From Agarophyton chilense (lineage: Eukaryota > Rhodophyta > Florideophyceae > Gracilariales > Gracilariaceae): 64,000 bases of DNA. Made by a program: the position numbers and the translations under genes. The notes beneath the pieces were generated by a model that saw nothing but the letters and a program-made list of their open reading frames with translations, searched no databases and had not been told where the DNA came from. Below, one piece after another: positions 50,452-61,502 of the stretch. The stretch is from assembly GCA_030374765.1 (NCBI GenBank), contig JARGXX010000095.1, forward strand, positions 806,001 through 870,000. Reading direction: 5' to 3'. The first letter of the stretch is position 1; each line of letters opens with the position of its first letter.

Positions 50452-51980
50452 ACAAAAAAAAGCCGGATATGTATCAGACTCAAGGAATCACATACATCTT
50501 CTTCAACCCAACAAGAACACCCTAGTGCCTGACTGGGCAGTTGGCATTTGAAAGCAACAGCGTATCCTTTGAATGTACATTTAGTGCTTCATACATTCAC
50601 GTTGATAGTATGAGCAATTCGAGAAACAAATATGGATTGCATCCTTTATTACAGCCAAGAAACATATACCAGCAACGTATCCATGACAATGATTATTTTG
50701 ACCTAGACATGTATTTGCATGTTTACTTCGATTAGAAGAAACGTTGAGTGCTAATTGTGACGCTTGTACTTCTGGGAGATTAAGCAAGACACCTGTTGAA
50801 ACAACTGAGAATATTACAGCCCCATGGATCACATGCCAGAGGGCCTACAGACAAGGACACCTGACACAACTTCAGAGGGGTAGATCAGACAGCTCTCTAC
50901 TTTACAGAACGAGTTCCTTACTTTAGGGATGCTGCTGACACGTGAGGCTTGCTTTAAAAGCCTAATATCGATAAAACCTAGTGGTAATTTAACTACATCC
51001 TCAGATTTGCATCGCGATTGCTGAGCTGCTTGTCACTCGCCGAAACAATGGAGACGTGTCAAAATGAATGACTACGTTGTCATTATCTTTACAAGTATTG
51101 CTTGGAGAGGTCAAATCTGTACAATACACGATTGCCACCTGGCACAATGCCGCCGGCGCTGATTACTCACCCCCCCGGCTCCACCAGAGACACTGGGGAC
51201 GGAGGAGAAAAGGGGGGGGGGACCTTGTACCCCTTCCATCTTCCCCGATTCCACCGCGCGCTTTACGAGCGCATACTACACTCTCGCCCAACAGCCTTCC
51301 CGCTCTGCCAACGACTGCCTACAAAATTTATAGGCCCAGCGTCAGAAACTCTTGTGCCTGTCAATCCGAGAGATACAGCGACGTTTAATCCTCCAAGAAA
51401 TCCGAGAATATCGCCCCAACGTAGGTCGACAGATAAAAAATATTTTTATTGCTTCGAAAAAGAAAACTAATCGTCGCTCACAATTAATTTGTGTAACTTT
51501 AGGCCGACAACTGTTTGACAGAGCTTTACTTAGCGCGCAAAAATCGGTGGTCGACAAACTTAAGGAGAAAAGAATTATTTACTACTTGCAGAAAAGTAAA
51601 TTTAAAGCTGTTTATAACACTGTTGAACTTTTTGAAATTCGATCAATCATTTCCTCTCATTGACTACATGACAGCTCGCTACGCTCGTACTATTACGCTT
51701 GGCATTTTTAACTAAGTACTATTGACAAGGTAAAAAATAATTTTTTGACAACAACATTTCAATTTTTAATACGAAGCTATAGTGTTTTAAACTACCACGC
51801 GATGGCATCCGAGCGACTTAACCAAAAAATAACTAAGTCCCAGCCAGCTCACCCCCACTCCCCAAAAAACCAATCCTAGACCAAAACGCATTAAATTCCT
51901 ACAACCAAGTCCACAACTACTATCTAAACTACACTTCCTTCTGATATAGGTTCCAAGCTCTAAGTTGATATTCCAGGAGA
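50452..51980. other. Degenerate intergenic DNA at the edge of the mobile-element zone
   Basis: About 1.5 kb with no intact gene. It contains a G10 homopolymer near 51214 and an AT-rich open frame (51352-51663, no ATG start, Lys/Ile/Arg-rich) whose composition is unlike the host genes. It looks like decayed mobile or foreign DNA; I cannot name its source. Confidence 0.4.
51352..51663 (+). other. AT-rich open frame of unknown origin
   Basis: This is a 103-codon frame rich in Lys, Ile and Arg with no ATG start, so it is at best a fragment. Its base composition is distinctly lower in GC than the genes to the left. No family is recognised. A chance frame cannot be excluded. Confidence 0.25.
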
Positions 51981-52095
51981 CAGTTTTCTTTTATAATGAT
52001 TTTTCAGAAAACTGATTCCGAGTGTCAGAATTTTGCGAGCCGGGTGCAAAATTCTGACGAACTTACTTAAACGAAAAACGATTTTCGGCTTAAGT
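51981..52095. repeat. Three consecutive hairpins beside the recombinase remnant
   Basis: Hairpin 1 has 9-bp arms, 51981-51989 and 52006-52014. Hairpin 2 has perfect 13-bp arms, 52024-52036 and 52046-52058, with a 9-nt loop. Hairpin 3 is an imperfect pair, 52065-52077 and 52082-52095, with a 4-nt loop. The last one overlaps the recombinase stop codon. They may be the terminal structure of the tyrosine-recombinase element. Confidence 0.8.
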
Positions 52096-52936
52096 TTCTA
52101 CATGATAATCCAAACCCCCAGCCCAATGTGGCGTCGGCACGTTGAAAGATGTGTATGCCTTGGTGTAAACCGCCTCTAATGACTGACTTTGGGCCGAGGA
52201 TAGTTCTTTGAGTGCGTGGTATAATTTGTGTGGTTGAATATATCCCTTAAAATTCTTATCGCTTTGCCAACGTCCTCGGCATTTTATATCCTGGTCGTCG
52301 AGACGAGCATAAAGCTTGTCGGTGGTCGCCCGCCGTACCTAAGCATGTGTGGAGTGATCGCGAACGGAATCCTTAGACGTTCGAAGGCTCTTTGGAGACC
52401 GGCCCGAAATCGGGCTGGTTGATACGGGAAAAGAACTTCTGCTTCTGCCAACTTCGTTCTTATAACTAGTTTGCTTAACAAACCCGCCAAAAAGTACGGC
52501 CTTATCGTGACAGATTCATTACGGCCACGTTTTCCTATCGCAATGTTGAGCATCCCATAGTGCTGCCGCTTTTCGGTCAGTGGCAGCATGGCGACGTCCA
52601 ATACTTTTAGCTGCGATAAATTCCCTAGCCTGAGATACCCATCAAACAGCAGCAGTAATAACACCCCCAGATCCGGATCCCCGTGTTTGAAAAGATCCAA
52701 TGCCAATCCGTATACAACGATTTCCGGACACACGCCAAAGTGAAGGTTAGGGCGCGACGCTGTCCAGCCTTGTATACTTTGATTCGCCAATACCAACTTC
52801 CCACTGAGTTCGGGGAGAAAAAATTCCAATGCTGATTTTGCCTGAGCTACACCTCCTGCCTTCAATTGTTGATTACCATGAAAAAGATCAATGCAATACC
52901 TCGTGAACAACTTATCAACTTCTTCTGCGTTCCTAG
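52090..52936 (-). pseudogene. Tyrosine recombinase remnant, frameshifted and split by a retrotransposon
   Basis: The minus strand encodes about 280 codons of a tyrosine recombinase (DIRS/Crypton-type phage integrase fold). The first catalytic Arg lies in DGYLRLGNLSQLK. HxxR is in TPHMLRYGG, and the RGRW-type Trp and nucleophile-type Tyr (KGYIQ) follow in a second frame. A single-base shift near 52325-52333 separates the HxxR frame from the Trp/Tyr frame, so the copy is broken. The 5' part of the gene is missing because the LTR element begins at 52937; it should lie beyond the right end of the window. The stop codon is at 52092-52090. This is a non-functional remnant. Confidence 0.75.
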
Positions 52937-53850
52937 TGTGGAGCAAAACCCGGCGACGGGAAGTGCTCTCAAGGTGTTCGAAGCCTTGCTCCCTGGGGGA
53001 GGCAGACTCAGAGACAGAGCCCTCCGTTCCACCCGTAGTGTGGGGTGTAACTCCCACGGGGGATTCCGGCAATACCGACGGAGGTGAGGGGTAGAAACCG
53101 TTGGGTCGGGAATGGGTATGGGTATCCCAAAGAATGGGGGAAAATCCGGCGAAGAGGAAAAACGGGGCGAGGGTCGGGCACTAACAGGCACCGGACCCGA
53201 GAACCAGAAAAGGGGCGAAACAACAAAAGAAACCCAATACAGGGGCGAAAACCTGTCCTCGAAAGGAAACACAAAAAGCACGCAACAAGTAAGCAGAACC
53301 CCCACGGGGTATCGTGCACGCAGGTCGTCTGAGCGGTCCCAAGGGGGTGGTTGCACGGAACCCAAACGTGGGCACTCTCCAAGTGGAGTCGTGTCCCTAC
53401 GCAGGCGTTACTAACCAGAGCCCGTTCCTGGTTGTAAGGCCGAAACGATGGCGACGAAGATCCTCTAAAGGTATCGAAGACCAACCTTGGTTGTCATTTA
53501 CTCTGAGCTCGGACTGTCAGATCTCGCTTCCCTAAGTAGGGCCCACTAACTAAACTCTACAGTAGTGCACACCTGCTCAGGGCCATACAAGTGGAGATCC
53601 CACTGCCAGGGCCCAAAAATCCAACGTTCTAACAAATATCCGAAATTCGGTGCCAAAATTAAGCCACGTGAATCACGGGGCCAATCCAACCATGGGCCAT
53701 CCGAATTTTCCCTTGTATGCATAATATAACCAGAAAACAGTGCCACCTCAGCACACCTTAGAGGGGATCATAATCATAACCCTCGGAGGGTTCAATCCTC
53801 ATTCTATGAGTTGCATCTTCAAGTATCCCCTAACTGGGCGTTGCTCTACA
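52937..53850 (-). repeat. 3' LTR (914 bp)
   Basis: On the minus strand it starts with TGTAG and ends with CACA. Its lower-coordinate 239 bp (52937-53175) align with 63761-64000 apart from about five differences, including one single-base gap. It directly abuts the recombinase remnant. Confidence 0.93.
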
Positions 53851-53863
53851 TCTCCCCCTCCTT
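53851..53863 (-). promoter_or_regulatory. Polypurine tract (plus-strand primer)
   Basis: The minus strand reads AAGGAGGGGGAGA directly before the LTR start TGTAG, the expected position for plus-strand DNA synthesis. Confidence 0.8.
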
Positions 53864-53931
53864 AAGACGAGGAAGAACATTCCGAGCCGCGGGTGTCTAA
53901 CTTTCCGATCACTATACATACTAATCTCCCA

Positions 53932-55788
53932 ATGGGGTCCTTCACCACTTCTGAGGATCGCCACAAAACCGGCACATCGGTACAACTTTCCTCTACTCCT
54001 CCGACTTTCGGCGATACGCAACTTCTCGCAGCAGCGGTTTCGACTAGCCCTCTCAAGGGAATGAACCCATACGTCATCAACCCACTTTCGGGGCCATCGG
54101 CCTCCGCGCCGGCGGACATCGAAGCTCCCCAGCAGGGTGGATATTTCTCCGGTTTGGATGCGGCTCCGTCAGGTACCGAACCTTCCGCCTCGGCGGGCAA
54201 CCGACATCCTCAGGAGGATTTGGACATCACCGCGGTGGCGTGGAACTCCGCTCATGCGATGCCCTTTGTAGCAAACTCCAGAGGTTGGATCTCAAACGAA
54301 TCCTTTCGAAGGTGGAGTCCCCTTACCGATCCGGTGATATATTCCCGCGCTCCGTGGTTCCATCCGACAGCGGTTCGCGACGATGAGCTCATCGACTCCT
54401 ACGTGGAGGACGGCTTATTGCCGGGTGGCCTACCTGTTGAGGTTGTACGTTCTCCCGATTGGAGGGCGCGGGTAGTCATAGAGCCTCAGTATCTATACCG
54501 CAGTCGCGGGGAGTCCCTGGACAAGGCGCGGGCAGCGATGGCGGCTCTGGCCTACCAGCGATTGGAGAGGTCACGCTTTGACCATCTGGTTCCCCCGGAG
54601 TACGGGTTCGATGTCGCCTATTACCGCACTTACGGTGAGGTCTCCTACGGGGATAACCTGGCAGCCTTTCCCGAAGCCGAGTTCCGCGGACCGGGTTTTC
54701 CTCTCCGAGAAGATATGCTCCAATGGAGTCGTCCCATCCTTCGGGCTGAATTCAGGTACCTTCAGCGGCTGTTTACCCAATATGGGTTCGATCGACGCGT
54801 GCGCTTCGAGCGCGGCTCGCGCTCCCGTTTCGGGTTCCTTGTCCCGTATCCTCACGTGGAACTGGAGCGTATCCGTAACACGGCGAAGGTTGGGCGATTG
54901 GTGCCCCTTCCAGCTTGGTGGAGTAAGGTCGAGGTCCCCCGAGGGTGCTTTGCTGAACTGCCCCCGTGCATCTACTATATCGGGTCTCGTTTGATGCACG
55001 ACCCGAACTCGGGATTCTGGGCCCTCATTGCAGCCGAGTGAGCAGCCCGCGTAGCGGCGCACCTCCTCTGGGATGCTCATGACCATTTACGTATCTGGTG
55101 TATTCCTCCGGTGCTACGGACCATCATGCGTCAGATCGACCTTGTCCCAGCGTTGGGTTCGGCCAGCAACGTGCAGGACCTGTATCCAATCTTGGACGTG
55201 ATCGACAACACCCAGTGGGATCGAGTTCCTGTGGCAAATCAGCCCGCAGGGGAAGGATCCGCGCGAGACAAGTCTCCTGGCTGGTACGATCCGGGCTCCG
55301 GTAACTGGGTCTATTTCAATCCCTTCGAAGGGGTTCGCATCAGCGCGGCGCAAGCACGGGCGCTGATTGACTCGCCTCGACCGATGCCGGTGGGACACCC
55401 GACGGGGTTCATTTATACCGACGATTACGAGTACGAGCCTCCAGTAGACCTGGACGATCCAGCGTTGGATAACGAAGTGCCAGCTCCTAGTGGAGTACTC
55501 CCTGTGGGGCCATCTGCACCCTTCCAACCAGTGGGAACGACCTCAGCTGCGGCGGCGAATGCATCCGGTGGCGGTCCATCTGCTCCCCCCGGGTGGGGTG
55601 TGAACACCCTTGCGCAGGCGCCGTTTGCCACTCCGTAAGCGGATAGTGTGCGACAAGGCCTCGTGAACGCAGGCATTCCGATTCCCCCGGGTATGACGGA
55701 TGTGAGCCAGATGTTGGCTTTCGCCTCGGCGTACCATCAGGGTCAGAATCCCAACGGTGGGGCGGGTCCCTCCTCGGGCTTTCCGTAG
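53932..55788 (+). pseudogene. Antisense accessory open frame inside the retrotransposon (two internal stops)
   Basis: On the strand opposite gag-pol, one frame runs from ATG 53932 to the stop at 55788. It is broken by TGA at 55039-55041 and TAA at 55636-55638, giving about 370 + 198 + 49 codons. Composition is protein-like: a Ser/Pro/Thr-rich N-terminus, then a globular region rich in Tyr, Trp, Phe and Arg (about residues 110-370) such as FDHLVPPEYGFDVAYYRTYGE, then a Pro/Gly/Ala-rich tail. It starts 82 bp inside the 3' LTR edge. I recognise no family. Additional antisense ORFs near the 3' LTR are known from some plant Ty3/gypsy elements; a captured gene is also possible. Both stops are compatible with single C-to-T changes. 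Confidence 0.6.
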
Positions 55789-56179
55789 TTCCGCCTTCGG
55801 GCAATTGTGGAGTCCATAGCTTGGCGACAATAGTAAACTTCTGATATTTGCATAACTTCCTTTCTTCTTCCTTCCTAGGATCTTAACTTCTACTTCTTCT
55901 CTTCTTCATTCCTTCTTAGGATCTTCTTCATCTTCTTCCCTTCCTAGGGTCCAATCTTCTTCTTAATCTTCTTCTCCACTTCGTGGGTCTTCTTTTCCTT
56001 TTTCATCATAAACTGTCCCGATAACCGGTGTTGTGTTCCCCGGTTAACGGCGCTAGGCCGAGGGCCAGTAGAAATTCCCTCTCAATACGTGTTCTTCGGG
56101 ATACTCTCCTAAATTCCTCTTCAGAGGTCCAACATCTTCCTCACTTCGAGGTCGCATCCACAACAGTTCCCGTGGTGGC
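55789..56179. repeat. CTT-rich spacer between antisense frame and chromodomain
   Basis: About 390 bp containing an irregular CTT/CTTC microsatellite (55855-56007, purine-rich on the element's coding strand) with repeated CCTAGG-type words. No gene was seen. Confidence 0.8.
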
Positions 56180-56463
56180 TTACCCGACTTGGGCACGATC
56201 CAGACTTGGAGGCAAGGTTACCCGAGCGCGTCGGTGATAGGATAAAACCTTAGACCTCGGAAGGTGCTCAATGGGTTCCACTGTATCCTCATCAGGCGAG
56301 AATCCGTTCCATCGGAATTGGTAGCGAACTTCTCCCTTGGGGGTGTAGATGTGACGCACGATGCGATCGATAACGAATTCCTGCGGGTACACTTATCCCT
56401 GTTCGGGCTTCTCTTCCATCTTGGAACGCTCTAGTTCCCTTGAGGATGTCAACGTAGGATCTA
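56180..56463 (-). pseudogene. Chromodomain segment downstream of pol
   Basis: After a TAA at 56395-56393, the minus strand encodes a chromodomain: EFVIDRIVRH, then VRYQFRWNGFSPDEDTVEPIEHL, matching the aromatic-cage fold of chromovirus integrase tails. The residues just upstream of the stop (ELERSKMEEKPEQG) are in the same frame, so the stop interrupts one coding unit. It is in the same frame as the main pol frame but separated by about 500 bp with stops. Chromodomains direct integration to chromatin marks. The canonical Trp of WEP is Val here. Confidence 0.7.
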
Positions 56464-56968
56464 GACACACCCCGGTGGGTTATTTTCCGTGTTGCGAGCG
56501 GGTCTCAGCACTTCGTCCAAGCGGCGCCGAGTGGCCTGTGGGCTACGTTGTAACTTCCGTCTACGGAGTCCAAAAGGCCCAGTTTGGGTTCTTCTTAAAG
56601 CGGAGATCTTCCCGATAACAACGTTGTTCTTAGATTCCTTGACGTTTGAGAAACCGCGACGCGGTAGCGACTCCAATCTCAGGGGGGTAAGACTTCAACG
56701 TCAACCCGAGCTATGGGGACGAAGGTTGCTCTTGTGCAACGCGCCGTGCGACGGAGGCGGTTTGCGCGACGGTTGGTCGTCAGAGCCTTTTGATTGGCTC
56801 GGTGCCATTCGACGTGGGCCACATAAATACGCGGGCGCCGGTTGCCACTCTTCAAGTGGATATGAGGTGGCGCTTTAGGCACGCGCTAGCACTCTCCTGA
56901 GCTGTCTCCGACGGGTCTCACTCATTTCTTTCCCATTCCTGAGGGTTCCAGTGTCTCCATAGGAGTTC
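56464..56968 (-). other. Degenerate stretch between pol and chromodomain
   Basis: About 500 bp without a continuous supported frame. It is in the position where an integrase tail would join the chromodomain, so it is probably decayed coding sequence or spacer. Confidence 0.4.
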
Positions 56969-59900
56969 CTATTCCCATTCCATGACGGAGAGCCAAATTT
57001 GGTCAACCTCGTCGTCGAGATCTTCCCCGTGCGGGTCCGCTGACACAACTCGTTCCCGAGAAAGCGGGGTTTGAGTGTGCGACACCTCAGTGTCTCTTCC
57101 GCGGCGGCTGGTGATCGTCGGCTCTGTAGGCGTTCCGGGTGCGGAGTTCTCCACACGACTCTCCCTAGGCGGGTTTTCGTCATCTTTTCTGACGTCTTGC
57201 TCGGCTGGGTCGGCGGTGATGTCGCTACCCATACGCTGGGGTTGTGACTTCTCTGTCGCCGGCTCGGTCGGGCTCGCCGTCTCACTGTGAGAACTAGATT
57301 CCCTGTTAGGGCGACTGGCTGACGCCGAAACATCGTCCTGCGAAGGAACTAAGTCCTCCTCCCCCTCCTTATGCGGAGAGCCAGGAGGCTTGACTACCTC
57401 CGGTGGGGGAGTAACTCTGTAAGAGTTCGTTGGCTGGGCCCTTGAGGGAGCGGGCCCAGGTTCTGGAGTATCCGAAGTTTCCGGTAGGTCGGTTAAACCA
57501 CGTTCCGGGTGCGGAAGTATAACGGGGCGGGTGTTCGAATCTCCGCCTGACGGGTTAACTTCCGTTGAATCATCCCCTGTGGAGGGCGTTGGTGCCGACA
57601 CCATTTCCACATTTGGGTTGGGCGCTCGTGTGATGCGGTCCCTAGAGATCCGTTCGTGGCGGTTAGCGATATCCAATACCACCGTGTCCGGGTCTACAGA
57701 AACCACCCGATAGGGTCCGTCCACAATTGGCGAAAGCTTGTGCCTACGTTCCTTTTCAGGATTGTAGTATTCCTTTCGAAGGAAGACGAAGTCGTCGGGC
57801 TCCACCTGAGGTAGAGTTTTACGAACCCGATTGTCAAAGTCCTTCTTGTAGGCGCGTTGAGCTTTGTCCATTGCTTTCCGGGCTATCGGCACCATCTTCG
57901 TAAGCCACTCCTTCCAGGCTTCTCGGTACAATCCCGGTGACGGGTACGTCGACAGCGTCGGTTGAGCCTCGATGGCGACCGGCGGCGGTGTCCTCGACAG
58001 TACCAGTTCGAATGGGGATAAAGATGTAACCCGATGTACCTGGGTGTTGTATGCATACGTGATAGCGTCTGTGTACAAGTCCCAATTTTTGGGGTGATCC
58101 GCAACATACGATCTCAAACCGTTGAGTATCGTGCGGTTAAACCTCTCCACCTGGCCATTCCCCTGAGGGTGATACGTAGTAACAAATAAATTCCTTACAT
58201 CAAGGATTCGACATACATCCTGAAAGAACTTTGATGCGAATTGCCCTCCGTTGTCGGATAACAACTGCACCGGCGGTCCATATACGAACACCCAATGGGT
58301 CACGAACGCTTGTGCGACGGTAGCGGCGGTGATCCGCTTCAGCGGCACAGTTCTCGTTAGCTTAGAGAATCTGTCAGAAATGATAAGCAGATACCGATGA
58401 CCTCGGGGCGTTCTGATAAACTCCCCTAGGATGTCTATGGCAACGAATTCGAGTGGAGCCCGTGCCGGGAACAGCGTCAACTTCTTAGAGTGCTTCCGAA
58501 GTTTGACGTCATTCTTGGCGCAATTGGCGCAGGCCCGTCTGACGGCGTAACAATCGAATGCCATTGCCGGCCAGTAAAAGTCCCTTCTCAACGTGAGGTA
58601 CAGTTTTCTTCCCCCGGGGTGGGCGCCAACCTTCACATAGTGAGTGAGGTGTAATACCCTCTGTTGTAGGGCGTGCGGTACCACTATCCTCGGGCGAGGT
58701 CCAACGGTCCTGATTACGTAACCCTGATCGTCGTCCTCGAAAGGTAACTGAAATCCTCCGTTGAGGCGAGCCCGAATCCGTGCACAGAATGGGTCGAGCT
58801 GTTGCTCGCATATCATCTCCTCTGGAGAGGTAGGTATAAAAGAGCCGGTCGGCCAATCCAGACTCTCGTTGACGAGTATATCGTCACAAACATCATCCGT
58901 CAGCGGTTGAGCTCCTCCCTCGAGGTCCGATACCATAAAGAATGGGATGTCATCGTCCTCGTAGAGTTCCGTTTCCGCTGTGGTTCCCAAGCGGGATAGT
59001 GCATCAGCCTGAGTGTTCAGCTTCCCTTTCTTGTACAGGATCTCAAAGTCGAATTCCGACAGTCGGAGACGCCAGCGCATAAGGCGGCCCGAGGGCTCGG
59101 AGATCTCCAGGAGCCAACGCAAGCATGCGTGGTCCGTATGGACTTTGAAACGAGTACCCATCAGATAGGGGCGAAGTGTAGCTAAGGCCCACACAACGGC
59201 TAAACATTCTTTCTCGGAGACCGAGTAGTTCCTTTCATGGACATTCAGGGAACGTGACCAGTACCCAATAGGGTGAGGTTCACCATCCTCAGAGGATTGG
59301 AACAGTGCACACCCTACTTGGTTTGCACTAGCATCGGTGTCCACTTCGTAAGGGAGCCCAGGATTGTGTAGAGCCAAGATTGGCGGTGATGTTACGGCAT
59401 TCATCAGTGCCGTGAAGGCAGACGCTTCCGCGTCGCCAAAAGGTTCCAGTTCAACTGGTTGTCCCCTCGTCAGGAGCCTGTTGAGGGGGGTGGCAATATC
59501 CGCAAAGTTCGGGACGAATCGGCGATACACGTTACACAGACCTAAGAAGGATCGCAACTCCGTTTGAGTTTTCTGGTGTTTTGCTTCCTTCAAGGATTTC
59601 ACTCGTACTTCATCGATTGAAAGCTGTCCGGGACGGATGATATGACCCAGATACTTAGCCGAATTGGTGAAAAACTCGCACTTTTTGAGTTTCAAGGTGA
59701 TTCCCGCGTCGCGGAGTATCTTCATTACGTCCCTGACGTGTTCGAGGTGGTCATCCAGGTTGTTGGAGAAGACAATAATGTCGTCTAAATACACTAGAGA
59801 CGTCCTCCACTTGAAGGGAGCCAACAGAATGTCCATCGCCCGTTGAAACGTTGCGGGGGCATTTGTCAACCCAAAAGGCATCCTCCGGAATCGGAAAAGT

Positions 59901-61479
59901 CATGATGACACACGAAAGCCGTTTTGTCTCGATCTTCCTCCCTAATAGGGACTTGCCAGTAGCCCGAATTGGCGTCGAGGGTAGAGAAAACAGTAGCGCT
60001 CCCAAGGGAGTCGATGTATTCGTCCATCCGAGGGATCGGGTACACATCCTTAATGGTTACCTCGTTCAGGCGTCTGTAATCGATGCAGAAACGCCACAAT
60101 CCATCCTGTTTCGGAACTAACACCACTGGTGAGGCCCAAGCGGACTGGGCAGGTTCAATTACGCCCGCTTTAAGAATCTTCTCCACCTGAGATTTCTCCT
60201 CTTCCCGAGCTTTCGGTCCAGCCCTGTAAGGGTGTTGGGCAATAGGCCGAGTGTTCGGTAACAAATCGATGCGGTGTTCTGTAATCCCAATAGTCCCAAG
60301 GGAACCATCCCACATGGGGGTAAATTCACGAAGCATGTGCCTCAGCTTCTCCCGATGAGATGCGGGTACATGGTTGAGATCCCATTTCTCCAATTCCTGA
60401 ACAGGATCCGTCTGGTCTGCTCCTGTGATAGGGGTCGTAACCTTCTGAGGTTTAAAGTGTTCAGCGTGTGGAGCTGCAATCGTATGCTCACCGTCTTCCG
60501 CGATTTCGGCAGTGTCCTCCCCCTCCTTAGGGTCCGCCACACCAAGGACCTCTGCGATAGAGATCTTTGTAGGTACGACCGCATGGGGGTGTGGAAGAAC
60601 AGAACCCAGGATCTGGTGTTTGACCAAATGCTGCGTTATCTTTCCAAAGTTGGCTACCAAAACCTTGAAAGGTTTATCCGGTTCCACGGAGACAACCCCA
60701 TTCGCAAGGGCGAGTTGACGCCGCGTATACAGAGACGGGTTCGGTTGTACCACATGCACACCAATTTGCTTGGTAACAATTGTGACCCAAACCTAGGTTT
60801 CTGGCGGGATAGCCAATGACTTCGCAACCTTTACCCGTGTAGACACCGGGTCCTTCTTCACAGATTCCTGCGCGACAGGGAGAGGAACGCGTGTTCGCGC
60901 TGCTCCCTGTAAGGGTTTACGAACGATTGGGATCGTAGACCCGTCTTCGAGTTCCACAGTTCTATTCCGAGGACGGATGGCCCCCACGAAGCGGTCGCAA
61001 AAGTCACAACCCAGTATGACTGGTGCTGCAAGTGACTTGCATACAATAAACTCCAGTTGAACGAGATAGGAGCCTAACCTCACCATGAGGGAAATTGTAC
61101 CCAGTGTCCGTAGCGGGTGGTTGTTCGCATCGGCGATATCCAAACGTGGACCGGTACGAACTTGAACCCGGAGCAGCGGGGGTAACAATTCAACATGAAT
61201 TAAGTTAGGAGCGGCTCCTGTATCCAGGACAGATATTTGACGAACCATAAACTGGTTGGACAGGCCGAAGTCGGCGAATACTTTATAATTCCGCTTGGCC
61301 ATTACCATAACTCGATCCGGAATACGGAGATTACGGGACTGTATCCACGGGCGACGGAGGACACTAAAGTATCCCGAGTTAACGTCGGTGTCAGCCGTTC
61401 TCCTTGAAAGGATAGTCACAGCTGGGGAGCGAAGCTGGAGCGCCTCGGGCGTCTTCAACTCCGGCTTAGAAGACGCCAC
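56969..61479 (-). pseudogene. pol: Retrotransposon pol (protease-RT-RNase H-integrase), broken
   Basis: Three stretches form pol. First (61479-60793): aspartic protease with DTGA in SVLDTGAAPNLI, ending in an in-frame TAG. Second (60759-59866): start of reverse transcriptase in the same frame (RRLNEVTIKDVYPIPRMDE and FSTLDANSGYWQV), ending by a frameshift near 59,900. Third (59881-56969): RT with YLDD, RNase H (EVDTDASANQVGCALFQ), the HHCC zinc motif of integrase (CANC), and DDE core residues in AIDILGE, SDNGGQF and NGQVERFNR. A long Pro/Thr/Ser/Glu-rich tail follows. Domain order RT-RH-IN marks Ty3/gypsy. Several lesions make this copy defective. Confidence 0.92.
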
Positions 61480-61502
61480 TCACGCAGGGGAGACTCCCAA
61501 GT

